Of a stretch of DNA of 64,000 nucleotides, positions 28,450-38,156 are shown piece after piece. Made by a program: the position numbers and the translations under genes. Location: the NCBI RefSeq assembly GCF_015594625.1, contig NZ_JADNRQ010000016.1, forward strand, positions 1 to 64,000, in the 5' to 3' direction. The number at the start of each line of letters is the position of its first letter. Position 1 is the first letter of the stretch. This DNA is from Desulfallas sp. Bu1-1. Its GTDB lineage: Bacteria; Bacillota; Desulfotomaculia; Desulfotomaculales; Desulfallaceae. The notes beneath the pieces are model-generated. The model saw only the letters and a program-made list of their open reading frames with translations. It was not told the origin of the DNA and searched no databases.

Positions 28450-29348
28450 TCAAAATAGCCGCAAGGTCTGCTCCAGAATAAATCTGATAAATTCGGCGCA
28501 GGCCCGGGACTGAAATTTATCTTTGTGCTGAATCAAATAAAAGCCTCTTTTAAAGGGGTTGCAACACCTGATCGGTTTTATGGAACCAAGCTTTATTTCT
28601 TTACGCAGTGTCCATTTTGAAAGCATGGTCACACCGAGATTGGCTTCCACCGATTCCTTGATGGCCTGGGTGCTGCCCAGCACAATCATATTACTGGGTT
28701 TAAAATTGAGCTTTTCTAAAGCTTTTTCCACCGCCAACCTGGTCCCGGAACCCTCTTCCCTGATAATAAACGGCACATCTTTAAGCTTGGCTTCCAATTC
28801 CTCCGGGCTAACCGAAGCGCCGGCCAGGGGGTGGTTTTTGGAGACGATTAAAATGAGTTCATCGTCCAGAAATTTAGTCACTTCCAGTTGAGGATCATCA
28901 ACAAGACCTTCCACCAGCCCGACATCTATGCTGCTATCCCGGGCATGTTCATGCACAAACTCGGTATTGCCAATGATTACCGAGAACTTCACGTCAGGAT
29001 ATTTTCTGGTGAAGGCGGCCAAAATTCGCGGCAACACATACTCACCCACGGTAAAACTGGCCCCGATGGTCAGCTTGCCTGTTACCAGTTCCACCAGATC
29101 CGAAACGGCCCGCTTGGCAATGCGATGGAGGTCCAGAATTTCCCTGGCGTATGCGTATAACGTAGCACCGGCCTGGGTTAATTCCACCTTTTTACTGGAA
29201 CGTTCAAACAGTTTGGCTCCATAATATTCCTCCAGCGCGTGAATGTTCTGGCTGATGGCGGGCTGGGAAATATTTAAAGCTTCCGCCGCCCGGGAAAAGT
29301 TTTTTTTTCCGCAACCGTAACAAATATTAATAATTGATGGTCAAGCAT
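28450..29348 (-). pseudogene. LysR-family regulator, frameshifted in an A9 run
   Basis: The uninterrupted frame (28450-29187) holds the effector domain and linker (GKLTIGASFTVGEYVLP; EEGSGTRLAVEKAL), but the DNA-binding domain lies upstream in another frame. From the ATG at 29348, after GGGAGGTG, the text reads MLDHQLLIFVTVAEKK and then, one frame over, FSRAAEALNISQPAISQNIHALEE, a perfect LysR HTH. The break is at nine A residues (29300-29308 on plus as T); ten would restore a 299-residue protein. The total length of 899 nt confirms one missing base. It may be a sequencing error, true inactivation, or a gene expressed through slippage. It probably regulates the upstream redox operon, whose operator fits LysR proteins. 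Confidence 0.85.
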
Positions 29349-29442
29349 ATCGCACCTCCCGGGAACTGAAAAGTTTGCTACTCAACCTGCTTTATTTTAA
29401 CATCGACGTTATTAAAAATCAAAGAATGATTTTGCTGTTCAT

Positions 29443-29477
29443 AAAAAGAGCCTTTGAGGATTAATACCCCCAAAGGC
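29443..29477 (-). terminator. Terminator after tRNA-Val
   Basis: Minus-strand stem GCCTTTG/CAAAGGC with added inner pairs, followed by TCTTTTT. Confidence 0.7.
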
Positions 29478-29488
29478 CTTGTCTTTCC

Positions 29489-29563
29489 TGGTGGGCGGGA
29501 GAAGAATTGAACTTCCGACCTTCTGCGTGTCAAGCAGACGTTCTCCCACTGAACTACCCGCCC
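29489..29563 (-). tRNA. tRNA-Val (anticodon GAC)
   Basis: A 75-nt cloverleaf on the minus strand with acceptor stem GGGCGGG/CCCGCCC, D-arm TAGTTCAGTGGGAGAA, anticodon loop TTGACAC (anticodon GAC) in a CTGC/GCAG stem, T-arm with GTTCAATTC, and an encoded CCA end. Confidence 0.95.
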
Positions 29564-29581
29564 GAAGTCGCTGCAACATTA

Positions 29582-29610
29582 ATTATGCCGTAAAAGCGGG
29601 CAAAAGTCAA
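29582..29610 (-). promoter_or_regulatory. Promoter of tRNA-Val
   Basis: Minus-strand TTGACT (29605-29610), a 17-nt spacer and CATAAT (29582-29587), 18 nt upstream of the tRNA. Confidence 0.8.
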
Positions 29611-29634
29611 GTAGGATTAATAACATAAATTGAT

Positions 29635-30762
29635 TTAGCCTGACAGCCAGTACAAAATTCTTGGGAACAGCCTGGCGGGAGGCACCTCCCTGGCAGCCAC
29701 CAGTGGTACTTTAATCAACCTGTAGCCATTAATAGTGAATAAAGCGTGCCCGAGCATCTGCCCCTCCCTTACAGGGGCGCTGATCGTGTCGTTCAATTTA
29801 ACTTGTAGCCTGATATTTTTTAACTGGCCTTTGGCAATTTTGACCCGCACCGGATCTAAAACGGTTACCGGTACCACAGCTTCCGTGCCGTTCCTTACCT
29901 TAACCTTACCAAGATGCCTGCCGGCCGGGAAAATAACCACCGGTCGAACTTCCTCGAAGCCATACTCGATAAGCTTGGCGGCTTCCCGGTACCTGTTGCC
30001 CGCATGCAGCACCACCGCTATCAACCGCATATCCCCCCTGGTAGCGGAGGCAATCAGGCAATTTCCGGCCCTGGGTGTGCTGCCGGTTTTAACGCCGTCA
30101 ATACCCGCCACTTCATCGGAAAAGAGCAACCGGTTGGTATTCCTGACCTCTTTTTCCCGTTCGGGCTCGACCCATTTGATTACATCTTCCCTGGTGGAAA
30201 CCAGCTCGTTGATCAGGGGTTTCTGCAAGGCATACCGGGTAATTAACCCCAAATCGTAAGCGGTGGTATAGTGCTGGGGATCATAATACCCGTTGGTATT
30301 GGCAAATCTTGTATCCTTGGCGCCCAACAGTAATGCCTTCCGATTCATTTGATATATAAAGGCGTCGTGGTTGCCTCCCACGTGCTCGGCAATGGCCACC
30401 GTTGAATCATTGGCCGACGTAATTAAAGCCGCTTTAAGCAAATTCTCCAGGGTAATCCGGTCACCCTTGTTTAACCCGATGGTCGAACCCACCGAAATAG
30501 ACGCCGCCCGGCCACTTACCTCTACCACATCATCGAGTTTACCATTCTCCACCGCCAGGATAGCAGTCATCAGCTTGGTTAAACTGGCGGGGGACCTTTG
30601 CTGGCCGGCATTTTTAGCGTAATAAACCTGGCCGGTTTCGGCATCCATTAAAATTGCAGCCCGGGCGTTGACGTCAAAGTTACTCGCTTCGGATTTTGCA
30701 GTCTCCCCAATATAACAGGCTAAAAACAAAACAAGCAGTATAATTAAATTCTTTTTAAGCAA
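29635..30762 (-). CDS. dacF: D-alanyl-D-alanine carboxypeptidase (DacF type)
   Basis: 375 residues. A signal peptide (NLIILLVLFLACYIGETAKS) is followed by a class A LMW-PBP domain with SLTK (catalytic Ser), SAND (SxN) and KTGSTP (KTG), and a C-terminal beta-rich domain and amphipathic tail as in PBP5/DacF. It trims pentapeptide side chains at the cell surface. In spore formers this branch often acts in cortex or forespore wall synthesis, and the divergent neighbour is a pdaB-like gene. The TTG at 30762 follows GGGGG with proper spacing, whereas TTG at 30774 lies before it. Confidence 0.9.
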   Translation of the reverse strand: MLKKNLIILLVLFLACYIGETAKSEASNFDVNARAAILMDAETGQVYYAKNAGQQRSPASLTKLMTAILAVENGKLDDVVEVSGRAASISVGSTIGLNKGDRITLENLLKAALITSANDSTVAIAEHVGGNHDAFIYQMNRKALLLGAKDTRFANTNGYYDPQHYTTAYDLGLITRYALQKPLINELVSTREDVIKWVEPEREKEVRNTNRLLFSDEVAGIDGVKTGSTPRAGNCLIASATRGDMRLIAVVLHAGNRYREAAKLIEYGFEEVRPVVIFPAGRHLGKVKVRNGTEAVVPVTVLDPVRVKIAKGQLKNIRLQVKLNDTISAPVREGQMLGHALFTINGYRLIKVPLVAAREVPPARLFPRILYWLSG

Positions 30763-30873
30763 ATTTACCCCCAACCTTCGGAATATTTTTCCTGGAAAAA
30801 ATTAAAACTTTATAAACATACCCTGCTAATTTTAGAAATATCTTTAAAATAGCCTGATAAAAGAGGTGAAAAT

Positions 30874-31626
30874 ATGCGTATTTACTTGTTAAACCTGCGG
30901 AAAATAAAAAGGAATTGTTTTCTTGGGGCTTTTTTTATCTTAACGGCGGTTCTGTTCATGATCATGCTGCAGCAAAATACCACGCCCACCGATGCCGAAG
31001 CAAAGCCGCACGCCATCTACAAGGTGCAAACGGATAAGCCCGTAGTCGCGCTGACTTTCGATATCAGCTGGGGTACCAAGGTGCCTGGTCCGGTAATGGA
31101 TATTTTAAAGGAAAAAAATGTTAAATCAACTTTCTTCCTAAGCGGTCCCTGGGTTGAAAAATATCCCGAATTCCCCAAAAGACTTACAGCCGAAGGCCAC
31201 GAAATCGCCAGCCACGGCAATGAACACGTCAATTACAGTGAACGCAGCAAAGAATGGGTAAAAAACGATATTATGACCGCCCATAATGTTATCCAGGAAG
31301 TCACCGGCGTCAGCCCAAAACTGATCAGAACGCCGAACGGTGATTGGAATGAGATGGTCTTGCAAACCGCCGAAGAACTTGGCTACAAGGTAATCCAGTG
31401 GAGCGACGATTCCCTGGATTGGAAAAAGGAACGTTCGGTGGACCAAATCATTAACCGCGTTTTGGAAAAAGCCCACCCGGGCGCCATAATACTCATGCAC
31501 GCCAGCGATACCTGCGACCGTACACCGGCTGCGCTGCCCGCCGTTATTGATGGCCTGCGCAAAAAAGGTTATCGCTTGGTCACAGTTTCCGAATTGCTTA
31601 ATTACGGCCCCGGGGTAATCGATTAA
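30874..31626 (+). CDS. pdaB: Polysaccharide deacetylase, PdaB-like
   Basis: 250 residues: an N-terminal signal anchor (about 10-32), then a NodB carbohydrate esterase 4 domain with TFDISWGTK (the first motif in the PdaB form), SHGNEHVNYS (metal His pair), RTPNGDWN and ILMHASD. It is divergent from dacF by 110 nt. PdaB is needed for spore stability in Bacillus, so a role in spore peptidoglycan is likely. AGAGGTGAAAAT precedes the ATG. Confidence 0.9.
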   Translation: MRIYLLNLRKIKRNCFLGAFFILTAVLFMIMLQQNTTPTDAEAKPHAIYKVQTDKPVVALTFDISWGTKVPGPVMDILKEKNVKSTFFLSGPWVEKYPEFPKRLTAEGHEIASHGNEHVNYSERSKEWVKNDIMTAHNVIQEVTGVSPKLIRTPNGDWNEMVLQTAEELGYKVIQWSDDSLDWKKERSVDQIINRVLEKAHPGAIILMHASDTCDRTPAALPAVIDGLRKKGYRLVTVSELLNYGPGVID

Positions 31627-31658
31627 ATTTATTATGGGGTAAACGGCAAAAAAAAATA

Positions 31659-31694
31659 CGAAGGAAAATAGCAGGTTTTCCTTCGCATTTTTTT
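31659..31694 (+). terminator. Terminator after pdaB, probably bidirectional
   Basis: A 10-bp stem CGAAGGAAAA/TTTTCCTTCG with a 7-nt loop, T run on the plus side and a long A run on the other, between convergent pdaB and the DedA gene. Confidence 0.8.
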
Positions 31695-31719
31695 ATCCAG
31701 CCAACCAATTTGTTAAAAA

Positions 31720-32343
31720 TTACCTGGTGCCACGTTTTTTGGTTAAATACCACCACAGTAGAACAACAATAATTGCCGCCACAATTAAAATATCAAAACG
31801 GTGAAACCACGGTTTCAAAGCCGTCCAGTTCTCACCCAGCTTAACCCCCAGGTAGGTAAGAAAAAAACACCACGGCAGTGAGCCAAGAAATGAGTAAAAC
31901 ACAAATTTAAAGAAATTCATGCCCGAAATGCCGGCCGGCAGGGAAATAAAGGTTCGTACCACGGGCATGAGCCTGGTAAAAAATACGGTGGCTTCACCGT
32001 AACGCTCGAACCATTCCTCGGCCTGCCTGAAATGCTTGTGGGAAAATCCAATATACCGCCCGTATTTTTGTAAAAACGGCCTGCCGCCCCGGTAACCAAT
32101 ATAGTAAGAAACTATGGACCCGGCCAGACCGCCGAGCGTCCCAGCCATGGCGGCCCCAAAAAAATTGAGCTGGCCGGTATGAACGAGATACCCGCCAAAC
32201 GGTAAAATAACCTCGCTGGGCAATGGTACATTGGCACTTTCAATGGCCATGCCCAGGGCAATGCCCCAGTAACCCAGGGCGGAAATAAACGCGGTAACCT
32301 CACGCACCAAAAACTCCAAAATAACATTAATTTCTTCTAACAA
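31720..32343 (-). CDS. DedA-family membrane protein
   Basis: A 207-residue integral membrane protein with about five hydrophobic segments. It has the SNARE-associated/DedA signatures FGGYLVHTGQLNF, GSIVSYYIGYRGGR, FFTRLMPVVRTFISLPAGISGM and LGSLPWCFFLTYLGVKLGENW. Recent work links DedA proteins to recycling of lipid carriers; the substrate here is unknown. The TTG start follows GGAGGTGCCCA. Confidence 0.9.
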   Translation of the reverse strand: MLEEINVILEFLVREVTAFISALGYWGIALGMAIESANVPLPSEVILPFGGYLVHTGQLNFFGAAMAGTLGGLAGSIVSYYIGYRGGRPFLQKYGRYIGFSHKHFRQAEEWFERYGEATVFFTRLMPVVRTFISLPAGISGMNFFKFVFYSFLGSLPWCFFLTYLGVKLGENWTALKPWFHRFDILIVAAIIVVLLWWYLTKKRGTR

Positions 32344-32396
32344 TGGGCACCTCCGGGTTTTAAATCATTATAATACTTGATTTTATTCAACCGCCC

Positions 32397-33749
32397 TTAA
32401 CCGTTTAACTGCAGAGTACGGCATATGCTCCTGTAATTGGAGGAAATTGTGGAAGCAGAAACATTGTACATATCGGCCAATTCGTTCTGCCTGATGTTTT
32501 CGTCCCCCAACAGTCTGGCCACGGCATAGATAACCGCCGCCGCCCATGCTCCCGGTTTCCTGAACGTCGGGCGGGCCATGCTGCTGTATTTTTCCCATAG
32601 TTCCACTGCCTTTTTAATCTGGGAACGATAGCCCATCTTTTCAAGGCCATCCTTGATCAGAGCGGCCACCCCGTCATAGTCGGCGCATGCCCATTTATTG
32701 TTGTTAATCCCCTCGGTCTTCTGCTGAAGAGGGCTTTCAGGCAACCTTAGTTTCTTCCTGAGCCTGGAAAGATCGTAAAAAGGCTCTCCCTTTTGGGCTC
32801 TGGCTTTTTCAATTTTGCCCAGTTCTTGTAATAATGTCTGCAGTTTTTCCCTGCCCTGCTTGGTCCGGGACGCTTCCATCGGCGTTTTGCCCTGCAAAAC
32901 GTCCATGGGTTCATTAATCCAGCGGTCATAAAAATAGTCTAAAAATATATTGGTAACCTGCTGAGCCATCCCGGCAAAATGCCCTTCACCGGGAGTGATA
33001 AACTGGCCGTCCGCCCCGTCATTGCTCAGCGAAACACCCCAGATGGATCCCACTTCAACCACCAGCGCGTTAAGCACATGAGCTTTATCACGCAAGTAAT
33101 TATCCCAGTTCCCCCGGTTACCGTGCTCTTTCCAATACAACTCTGCATCCAGTTTTACCCTGCTGATGATATAATTCTTGCTTTCCGGGGGCAGCACCAG
33201 ACCGCCGGTGGAGAATTCATTATCTTCGCCCACAGATAATATACGCATCAGTAAGATATGGCCTTGTTCAAGTTCTTGGACGGCATTGCCGTCGTTTACC
33301 TCCACCTGGTCACCGCGCACCAAATCCTCAAGAACAATCCTTGACTGGCTATCCACTTGCAGCACCTGGTAAAAAGAACTTCTGGCCACCTTCCATTTCT
33401 CCAGCAGTTCCTTTTCCTCCGAAGTCAGCCTTCCGGCAAGGCTAAAATATTCGATCAATGTTTGTTCACGAATGCGGTAATCAAAAATAAACCACTCAAA
33501 AAAACGCTCCAATAATAAATCGTCTTCATCATCCACAAGGTCCTGGTCCATTACGCTAAAAAAATATTCCCTGGCAATTTCGGCCTCTTCTACAAACATT
33601 TCATGATCGGCAAATTCGGCCAGTTTTCTGCGGAGATGCCGCCCGGCACGCCGCCAACGATACTGATTTAAATCTATTACTTTACCTTTTTGTCCGCAGC
33701 ATGCGCTGATTTTCTTTCCGCTCCCACACGGGCACTGCTTATCCGGCAC
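32397..33749 (-). CDS. SEC-C zinc-motif protein with C-terminal cyclin-like/HTH domain
   Basis: About 450 residues. The N-terminus has a SEC-C metal-binding motif (CPCGSGKKISACC). A long acidic helical middle follows, and the end (about 390-450) reads KPGAWAAAVIYAVARLL then ELADMYNVSASTISSNYRSI, a TFIIB/cyclin-like helix pair leading into a helix-turn-helix, similar to DUF6398-type proteins. A nucleic-acid or ribosome-associated role is plausible but unproven. GTG at 33749 has AGGAGG at 8 nt; earlier GTG codons overlap that site. It lies between ctpA and the DedA gene on the same strand. Confidence 0.65.
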   Translation of the reverse strand: MPDKQCPCGSGKKISACCGQKGKVIDLNQYRWRRAGRHLRRKLAEFADHEMFVEEAEIAREYFFSVMDQDLVDDEDDLLLERFFEWFIFDYRIREQTLIEYFSLAGRLTSEEKELLEKWKVARSSFYQVLQVDSQSRIVLEDLVRGDQVEVNDGNAVQELEQGHILLMRILSVGEDNEFSTGGLVLPPESKNYIISRVKLDAELYWKEHGNRGNWDNYLRDKAHVLNALVVEVGSIWGVSLSNDGADGQFITPGEGHFAGMAQQVTNIFLDYFYDRWINEPMDVLQGKTPMEASRTKQGREKLQTLLQELGKIEKARAQKGEPFYDLSRLRKKLRLPESPLQQKTEGINNNKWACADYDGVAALIKDGLEKMGYRSQIKKAVELWEKYSSMARPTFRKPGAWAAAVIYAVARLLGDENIRQNELADMYNVSASTISSNYRSICRTLQLNG

Positions 33750-33803
33750 CACAAGCACCTCCTTTATCGGGAACCGACAGCAATTAGAGTAAGAACATAG
33801 TTC

Positions 33804-35258
33804 TTAAAGATTTCTACTCAGGATATAACTATTTCCATTTATATTAATATCAATATTCAATCGTTGCAATAAATCCACAGGCGCGTAGCTGATCCCTTTT
33901 TCCAGAATAATACCGGTATCGCCCCCGGGGCCGCTGTTTCCAGTGTTTATTGTTAATTTTTCCTGTTGGCCTGAAAAAATATTAATTTTACCATCCTGCC
34001 AAAAAACCTGATATAACATGGACTCCAAAACGGGGCGCAGTGGAAGATAAACCCGGTTTCCCCTTTTAATAGTGTTTATTTTTAAATCAATACTTCTACC
34101 ATTAACCAGCACTTTGCCTGTTTTGGTATCAACCACCAAATCCGGGTCGTCTTCGGGATGCAATATTTGCCAGGCCACTTCTTTTTGCAGATTGCCGGTT
34201 AAAACTGAATAATCGGGCTCCAATCCAATGTTGTTTATGTCATGCCCCGCCGGTGTCAGGTACTTGGAAATTGTCAGTTTAAGCGCACCACCCGAACTTA
34301 ACGGGATAATGCTTTGAACCACGCCTTTTCCAAAGGTTGGACTGCCTACCAGAGTGGCCATTCCGTAATCCCGCAGCGCCGCCGCCATTATTTCCGAAGC
34401 GCTGGCCGTCCACCCGTTGACCAAAATCACCACGGGCAACCCGCTGACAAAAGGTTTTTGCCCGGTCCTGATCTCCTCCTTGTTACCCCGCCCGTCCACG
34501 ATACTGACGACAATGGATCCCTCAGCCAAAAAATCGTCAAGTATTTCCACTGCTTCCTGCAGGTAGCCGCCCCCGTTATCACGCAAATCGATAATCAGGC
34601 TCTTTGCCCGGGATGACATTAATTGTTTGATGGCGGACTCAAATTCTTCGGCGGTTTGGGACCCGAAAGAATTAATGCTGATATAACCGGTCCCACCCGC
34701 CAGCATCTCATATTCCACCGAAGGCACGTGAATATCCGCCCGGCGTAATGCCAAATCAAAATCCTTTTCCCCCCGCCGTATAGTTAAGACCACCGTGGTG
34801 TCGCGAACACCGCGAATTTCGTCCACCACTTCGCTTAACGACCGGCCCGCGGTGCTTTTTCCGTTCACGGACACAATCAGGTCTCCTGCCTTGATTCCGC
34901 CCCTATCCGCAGGTGTGCCGGGTATTACCCTTACAACAAACGGGTATTGATCACCGGCGCTCAATTCAATACCAACACCAACCAGGTCACCATTCAGCGA
35001 ATCGGTAAAATTCTGGATGTCTTCCGGGGTAAAATACTCGGTATATGGATCGTCAAGACTATCCAGCATGCCCTGAATGGCACCGCCTGTTAAAACTGCG
35101 GGATCGGGATTGGATAGATGGTGTTGCTGAATCAGCTCCTTGATTTCCATAATTAGTTGAGCATCATTATCTTTTGTGTCTTGAGCGGCTCCCACCGGCT
35201 GCGCCCACAAAAACAAGGCTAAAAAAGTTAAAGCCAGGAACACCAGTCGCCTGGACAT
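33804..35258 (-). CDS. ctpA: S41 C-terminal processing protease with stalk-like domain
   Basis: 484 residues exported by an N-terminal signal peptide (VFLALTFLALFLWAQPVGAA). It has an N-terminal helical cap, a PDZ domain (VVRVIPGTPADRGGIKAGDLIVSVNG) and an S41 catalytic core with the Ser in GWTASASEIMAAAL and the Lys in GSPTFGKGVVQ. The C-terminal about 130 residues resemble copper-amine-oxidase-N/stalk domains (INTIKRGNRVYLPLRPVLE) found in Firmicute surface proteins, twice, an accessory not present in plain CtpA. ATG at 35258 has GGGGG at 8 nt. Confidence 0.9.
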   Translation of the reverse strand: MSRRLVFLALTFLALFLWAQPVGAAQDTKDNDAQLIMEIKELIQQHHLSNPDPAVLTGGAIQGMLDSLDDPYTEYFTPEDIQNFTDSLNGDLVGVGIELSAGDQYPFVVRVIPGTPADRGGIKAGDLIVSVNGKSTAGRSLSEVVDEIRGVRDTTVVLTIRRGEKDFDLALRRADIHVPSVEYEMLAGGTGYISINSFGSQTAEEFESAIKQLMSSRAKSLIIDLRDNGGGYLQEAVEILDDFLAEGSIVVSIVDGRGNKEEIRTGQKPFVSGLPVVILVNGWTASASEIMAAALRDYGMATLVGSPTFGKGVVQSIIPLSSGGALKLTISKYLTPAGHDINNIGLEPDYSVLTGNLQKEVAWQILHPEDDPDLVVDTKTGKVLVNGRSIDLKINTIKRGNRVYLPLRPVLESMLYQVFWQDGKINIFSGQQEKLTINTGNSGPGGDTGIILEKGISYAPVDLLQRLNIDININGNSYILSRNL

Positions 35259-35503
35259 ATGAACTACCCCCATTAAATTTTAATAATATATTTCGATGGG
35301 CATATGATAAAGTCCTGCTGACATTTGCCAACTAATTAAGGGGAGTACGATTCAACAGAAGGTATTTCATTACCCATAGTTGAAAATATGACCACAGTAT
35401 TTTTTAATACGGCAAATCTTGATAATATTATTAAGTCATTCAAGAACAATTGACCGACCACAGACGACTGACCATCAACGACCAATATAAGGCAGGTGTA
35501 ATA

Positions 35504-38149
35504 ATGTCCCCCAAAAAATTTCTCATTATCGACGGCAACAGCCTGACCCACCGCGCGTTTCATGCCCTACCCCCTTTATCAACCAGTCAGGGCATCGTGA
35601 CCAATGCAGTTTACGGCTTTACCAAAATGCTTTTTAAAGCACTGGAATTGATTGAACCCGATTACATCGCGGTTGCCTTCGACAAGGGAAAAATTACATT
35701 CAGGCATGCCAGTTACGCGGAATACAAGGCTAATCGCAAATCGACCCCGGCCGAACTGAGATCACAATTTCCAATCCTCAAAGATGTGCTCAAATGCCTG
35801 CGTATCAATTTTTTAGAACTGGAAAACTACGAAGCCGACGATATTATCGGTACGCTCGCCGGCCTGGCCGAAAAAAAAGACCTGGAAGTAATTGTGCTCA
35901 CCGGTGACCGGGATGTCCTTCAACTGGTCTCCCCCCGGGTAAAAGTATTGCTGACTCAAAAGGGTATTTCCGAAATGGAGGAATTTGATGAAGGAAAGGT
36001 TTGGGACCGGTACGGCGTAAGCCCGCCGCAAATAATTGATGTCAAGGGGCTGATGGGCGACCCCTCCGACAACATTCCCGGCATTCCCGGCATTGGCGAA
36101 AAAACCGCGCTTAAACTAATCCAGGAACATGGCACTCTGGAAGACGTAATAGCCGGCGCCGAGAAACTGCCCTCGCGCTGGCGCAATAAAATTAAAGAAT
36201 ACAAAGACCAGGCGCTGGTATCCAAAAAACTTGCCACCATAGATCGCCAGGTCCCCCTGGATGTAGACCTTGAGATTTTTCTCTGGCAAGGGCCGGATTA
36301 CCCGGCGTTGCTTGCCATCTTCAACAAGCTCGAATTTAAAACTCTCACCCGCGGCATTATTGAAAAAATAAATAACGACAAACAAGACGTCAAAGTATAT
36401 CCACAAACTGACACAAAGCAGGCCGAACTGGAAACTTACCAGGTGGAATACCACATCCCGGCAACCATAGAAGAACTGAATAACCTGAAGCGGGAAATTC
36501 TTTTATCCGGTAATATAGCGCTGCAACTCTACGGCTCCAGAGACGCCGGGATTAACGAGGCGGTGGTGACCATTGCGGGCAAGCCCGTTTACCTGCTGCC
36601 GGTGCGGGATCAGATTGAGGCGCTCAATGTTATCTGTGATATTTGCGCCAACCCGCAGGTAAAAAAAACCTGTTACAGCGGTAAGGAGGCCATTTGGCTA
36701 TTACACCGTCACAACCAGGCGCTGGAAGGCCTCCATTTTGATATCGCACTCGCGGCTTACTTGCTCAACCCGGGTTATGTTTCAAACGCATTACCGGATC
36801 TGGCCCTGCAGTACTTAAACATCGTGCTGCCCACCGAAGGTGAACATGCTCAAATTGCTGGAACCGACGCAATCATGCGCCTGGGCGAAATATTACACCG
36901 TAAACTGGTTGAGCTGGACATGGACAGGCTTTACTATGAAGTTGAGCTGCCGCTGGTATCAATACTTGCGGAAATGGAAATTGAGGGGGTTGCCGTAAAC
37001 CCCGGTATACTCCGCGACATGTCCGGGGAAATAGAACAGCAAATTGAAATACTGATGCAAGAAATTTATACCCTGGCCGGCGAAGAATTCAACATCAACT
37101 CACCGAAACAGCTGGGCTACATCCTATTTGAAAAACTGGGATTGCCGGTAATCAAGCGCACCAAAACCGGCTACTCCACCGACGCGTCGGTGCTGGAGGA
37201 ACTGGCCCGCTACCACCCCGTGGTGGAAAAAATACTGGAATACCGCCAGCTGGCCAAACTAAAATCCACTTACATCGATAGTTTATTTGGTTTGATCAAC
37301 CCCACAACCGGCAGAATTCACACCACGTTCCACCAGGATGTCACTGCCACGGGCCGGCTGTCCAGCTCCGATCCCAACCTGCAGAACATCCCCATCCGGC
37401 TGGAACAGGGACGCAAGATTAGAAAAGTGTTTGTCCCCCGCCGGGAAGGCAACTTGATCCTGGCGGCGGACTACTCTCAAATCGAACTGCGCATCCTGGC
37501 CCATATGTCCGGTGACCCCAACCTGGTGGAAGCATTCCGGGAAGGACAGGATATCCACACCCGAACCGCAGCTGAAGTGTTCGGCGTGCCCATGGATAAA
37601 GTAACGCCGGAGCTTCGCAACCGGGCCAAAGCGGTAAACTTCGGTATCGTCTACGGCATCAGCGACTTCGGCCTGTCCAGGGATATCAAGGTCAGCCGGG
37701 CAGAAGCAGCCAGGTACATTAAAAGCTATTTCGAACGTTACTCCGGGGTAAAAAAATTTATTGATGATAAAATTGCCGAAGCCAGGGAAAAAGGATATGC
37801 CACAACCCTGCTTAACCGCCGCCGTTACCTGCCGGACCTGTTTAGTTCCAACCGGGTAACCAGGGCATTCGGTGAACGAACCGCCATCAACACTCCCATT
37901 CAAGGCAGCGCCGCGGACATAATTAAACTGGCCATGGTAAGAATAAATAAAGAGTTGAAACGAAGGAACCTGGATACGAAAATGATTTTACAGGTACATG
38001 ACGAGCTCATTTTTGACGTGCCCCAGGAAGAACTGGCTGAAGTGAAAATACTGGTCAAGGAATACATGGAAAACGCGTTGCACCTTGAGGTCCCCCTGGT
38101 GGTGGACCTCAAGGTGGGACCCAACTGGTATGACGTTAGAAAGGTGTAA
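35504..38149 (+). CDS. polA: DNA polymerase I
   Basis: 881 residues with an N-terminal 5'-3' exonuclease (IIDGNSLTHRAFHALP; DPSDNIPGIPGIGEKTA), a middle domain with the 3'-5' exonuclease fold lacking the DxE metal residues (IALQLYG where proofreading enzymes have a DTET-like motif), and a C-terminal polymerase with motif A DYSQIELRILAH, motif B around RAKAVNFGIVYG, and motif C QVHDELIF. Lack of proofreading is usual in Bacillus-type enzymes. ATG at 35504 after AGGTG gives the family N-terminus; the frame is open 18 codons further upstream. It is followed at 7 nt by mutM. Confidence 0.96.
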   Translation: MSPKKFLIIDGNSLTHRAFHALPPLSTSQGIVTNAVYGFTKMLFKALELIEPDYIAVAFDKGKITFRHASYAEYKANRKSTPAELRSQFPILKDVLKCLRINFLELENYEADDIIGTLAGLAEKKDLEVIVLTGDRDVLQLVSPRVKVLLTQKGISEMEEFDEGKVWDRYGVSPPQIIDVKGLMGDPSDNIPGIPGIGEKTALKLIQEHGTLEDVIAGAEKLPSRWRNKIKEYKDQALVSKKLATIDRQVPLDVDLEIFLWQGPDYPALLAIFNKLEFKTLTRGIIEKINNDKQDVKVYPQTDTKQAELETYQVEYHIPATIEELNNLKREILLSGNIALQLYGSRDAGINEAVVTIAGKPVYLLPVRDQIEALNVICDICANPQVKKTCYSGKEAIWLLHRHNQALEGLHFDIALAAYLLNPGYVSNALPDLALQYLNIVLPTEGEHAQIAGTDAIMRLGEILHRKLVELDMDRLYYEVELPLVSILAEMEIEGVAVNPGILRDMSGEIEQQIEILMQEIYTLAGEEFNINSPKQLGYILFEKLGLPVIKRTKTGYSTDASVLEELARYHPVVEKILEYRQLAKLKSTYIDSLFGLINPTTGRIHTTFHQDVTATGRLSSSDPNLQNIPIRLEQGRKIRKVFVPRREGNLILAADYSQIELRILAHMSGDPNLVEAFREGQDIHTRTAAEVFGVPMDKVTPELRNRAKAVNFGIVYGISDFGLSRDIKVSRAEAARYIKSYFERYSGVKKFIDDKIAEAREKGYATTLLNRRRYLPDLFSSNRVTRAFGERTAINTPIQGSAADIIKLAMVRINKELKRRNLDTKMILQVHDELIFDVPQEELAEVKILVKEYMENALHLEVPLVVDLKVGPNWYDVRKV

Positions 38150-38156
38150 TTGATCA

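Noticed and set aside
37283-37903. 206-codon minus-strand frame inside polA
   Set aside because: Antisense shadow of the conserved polymerase domain.
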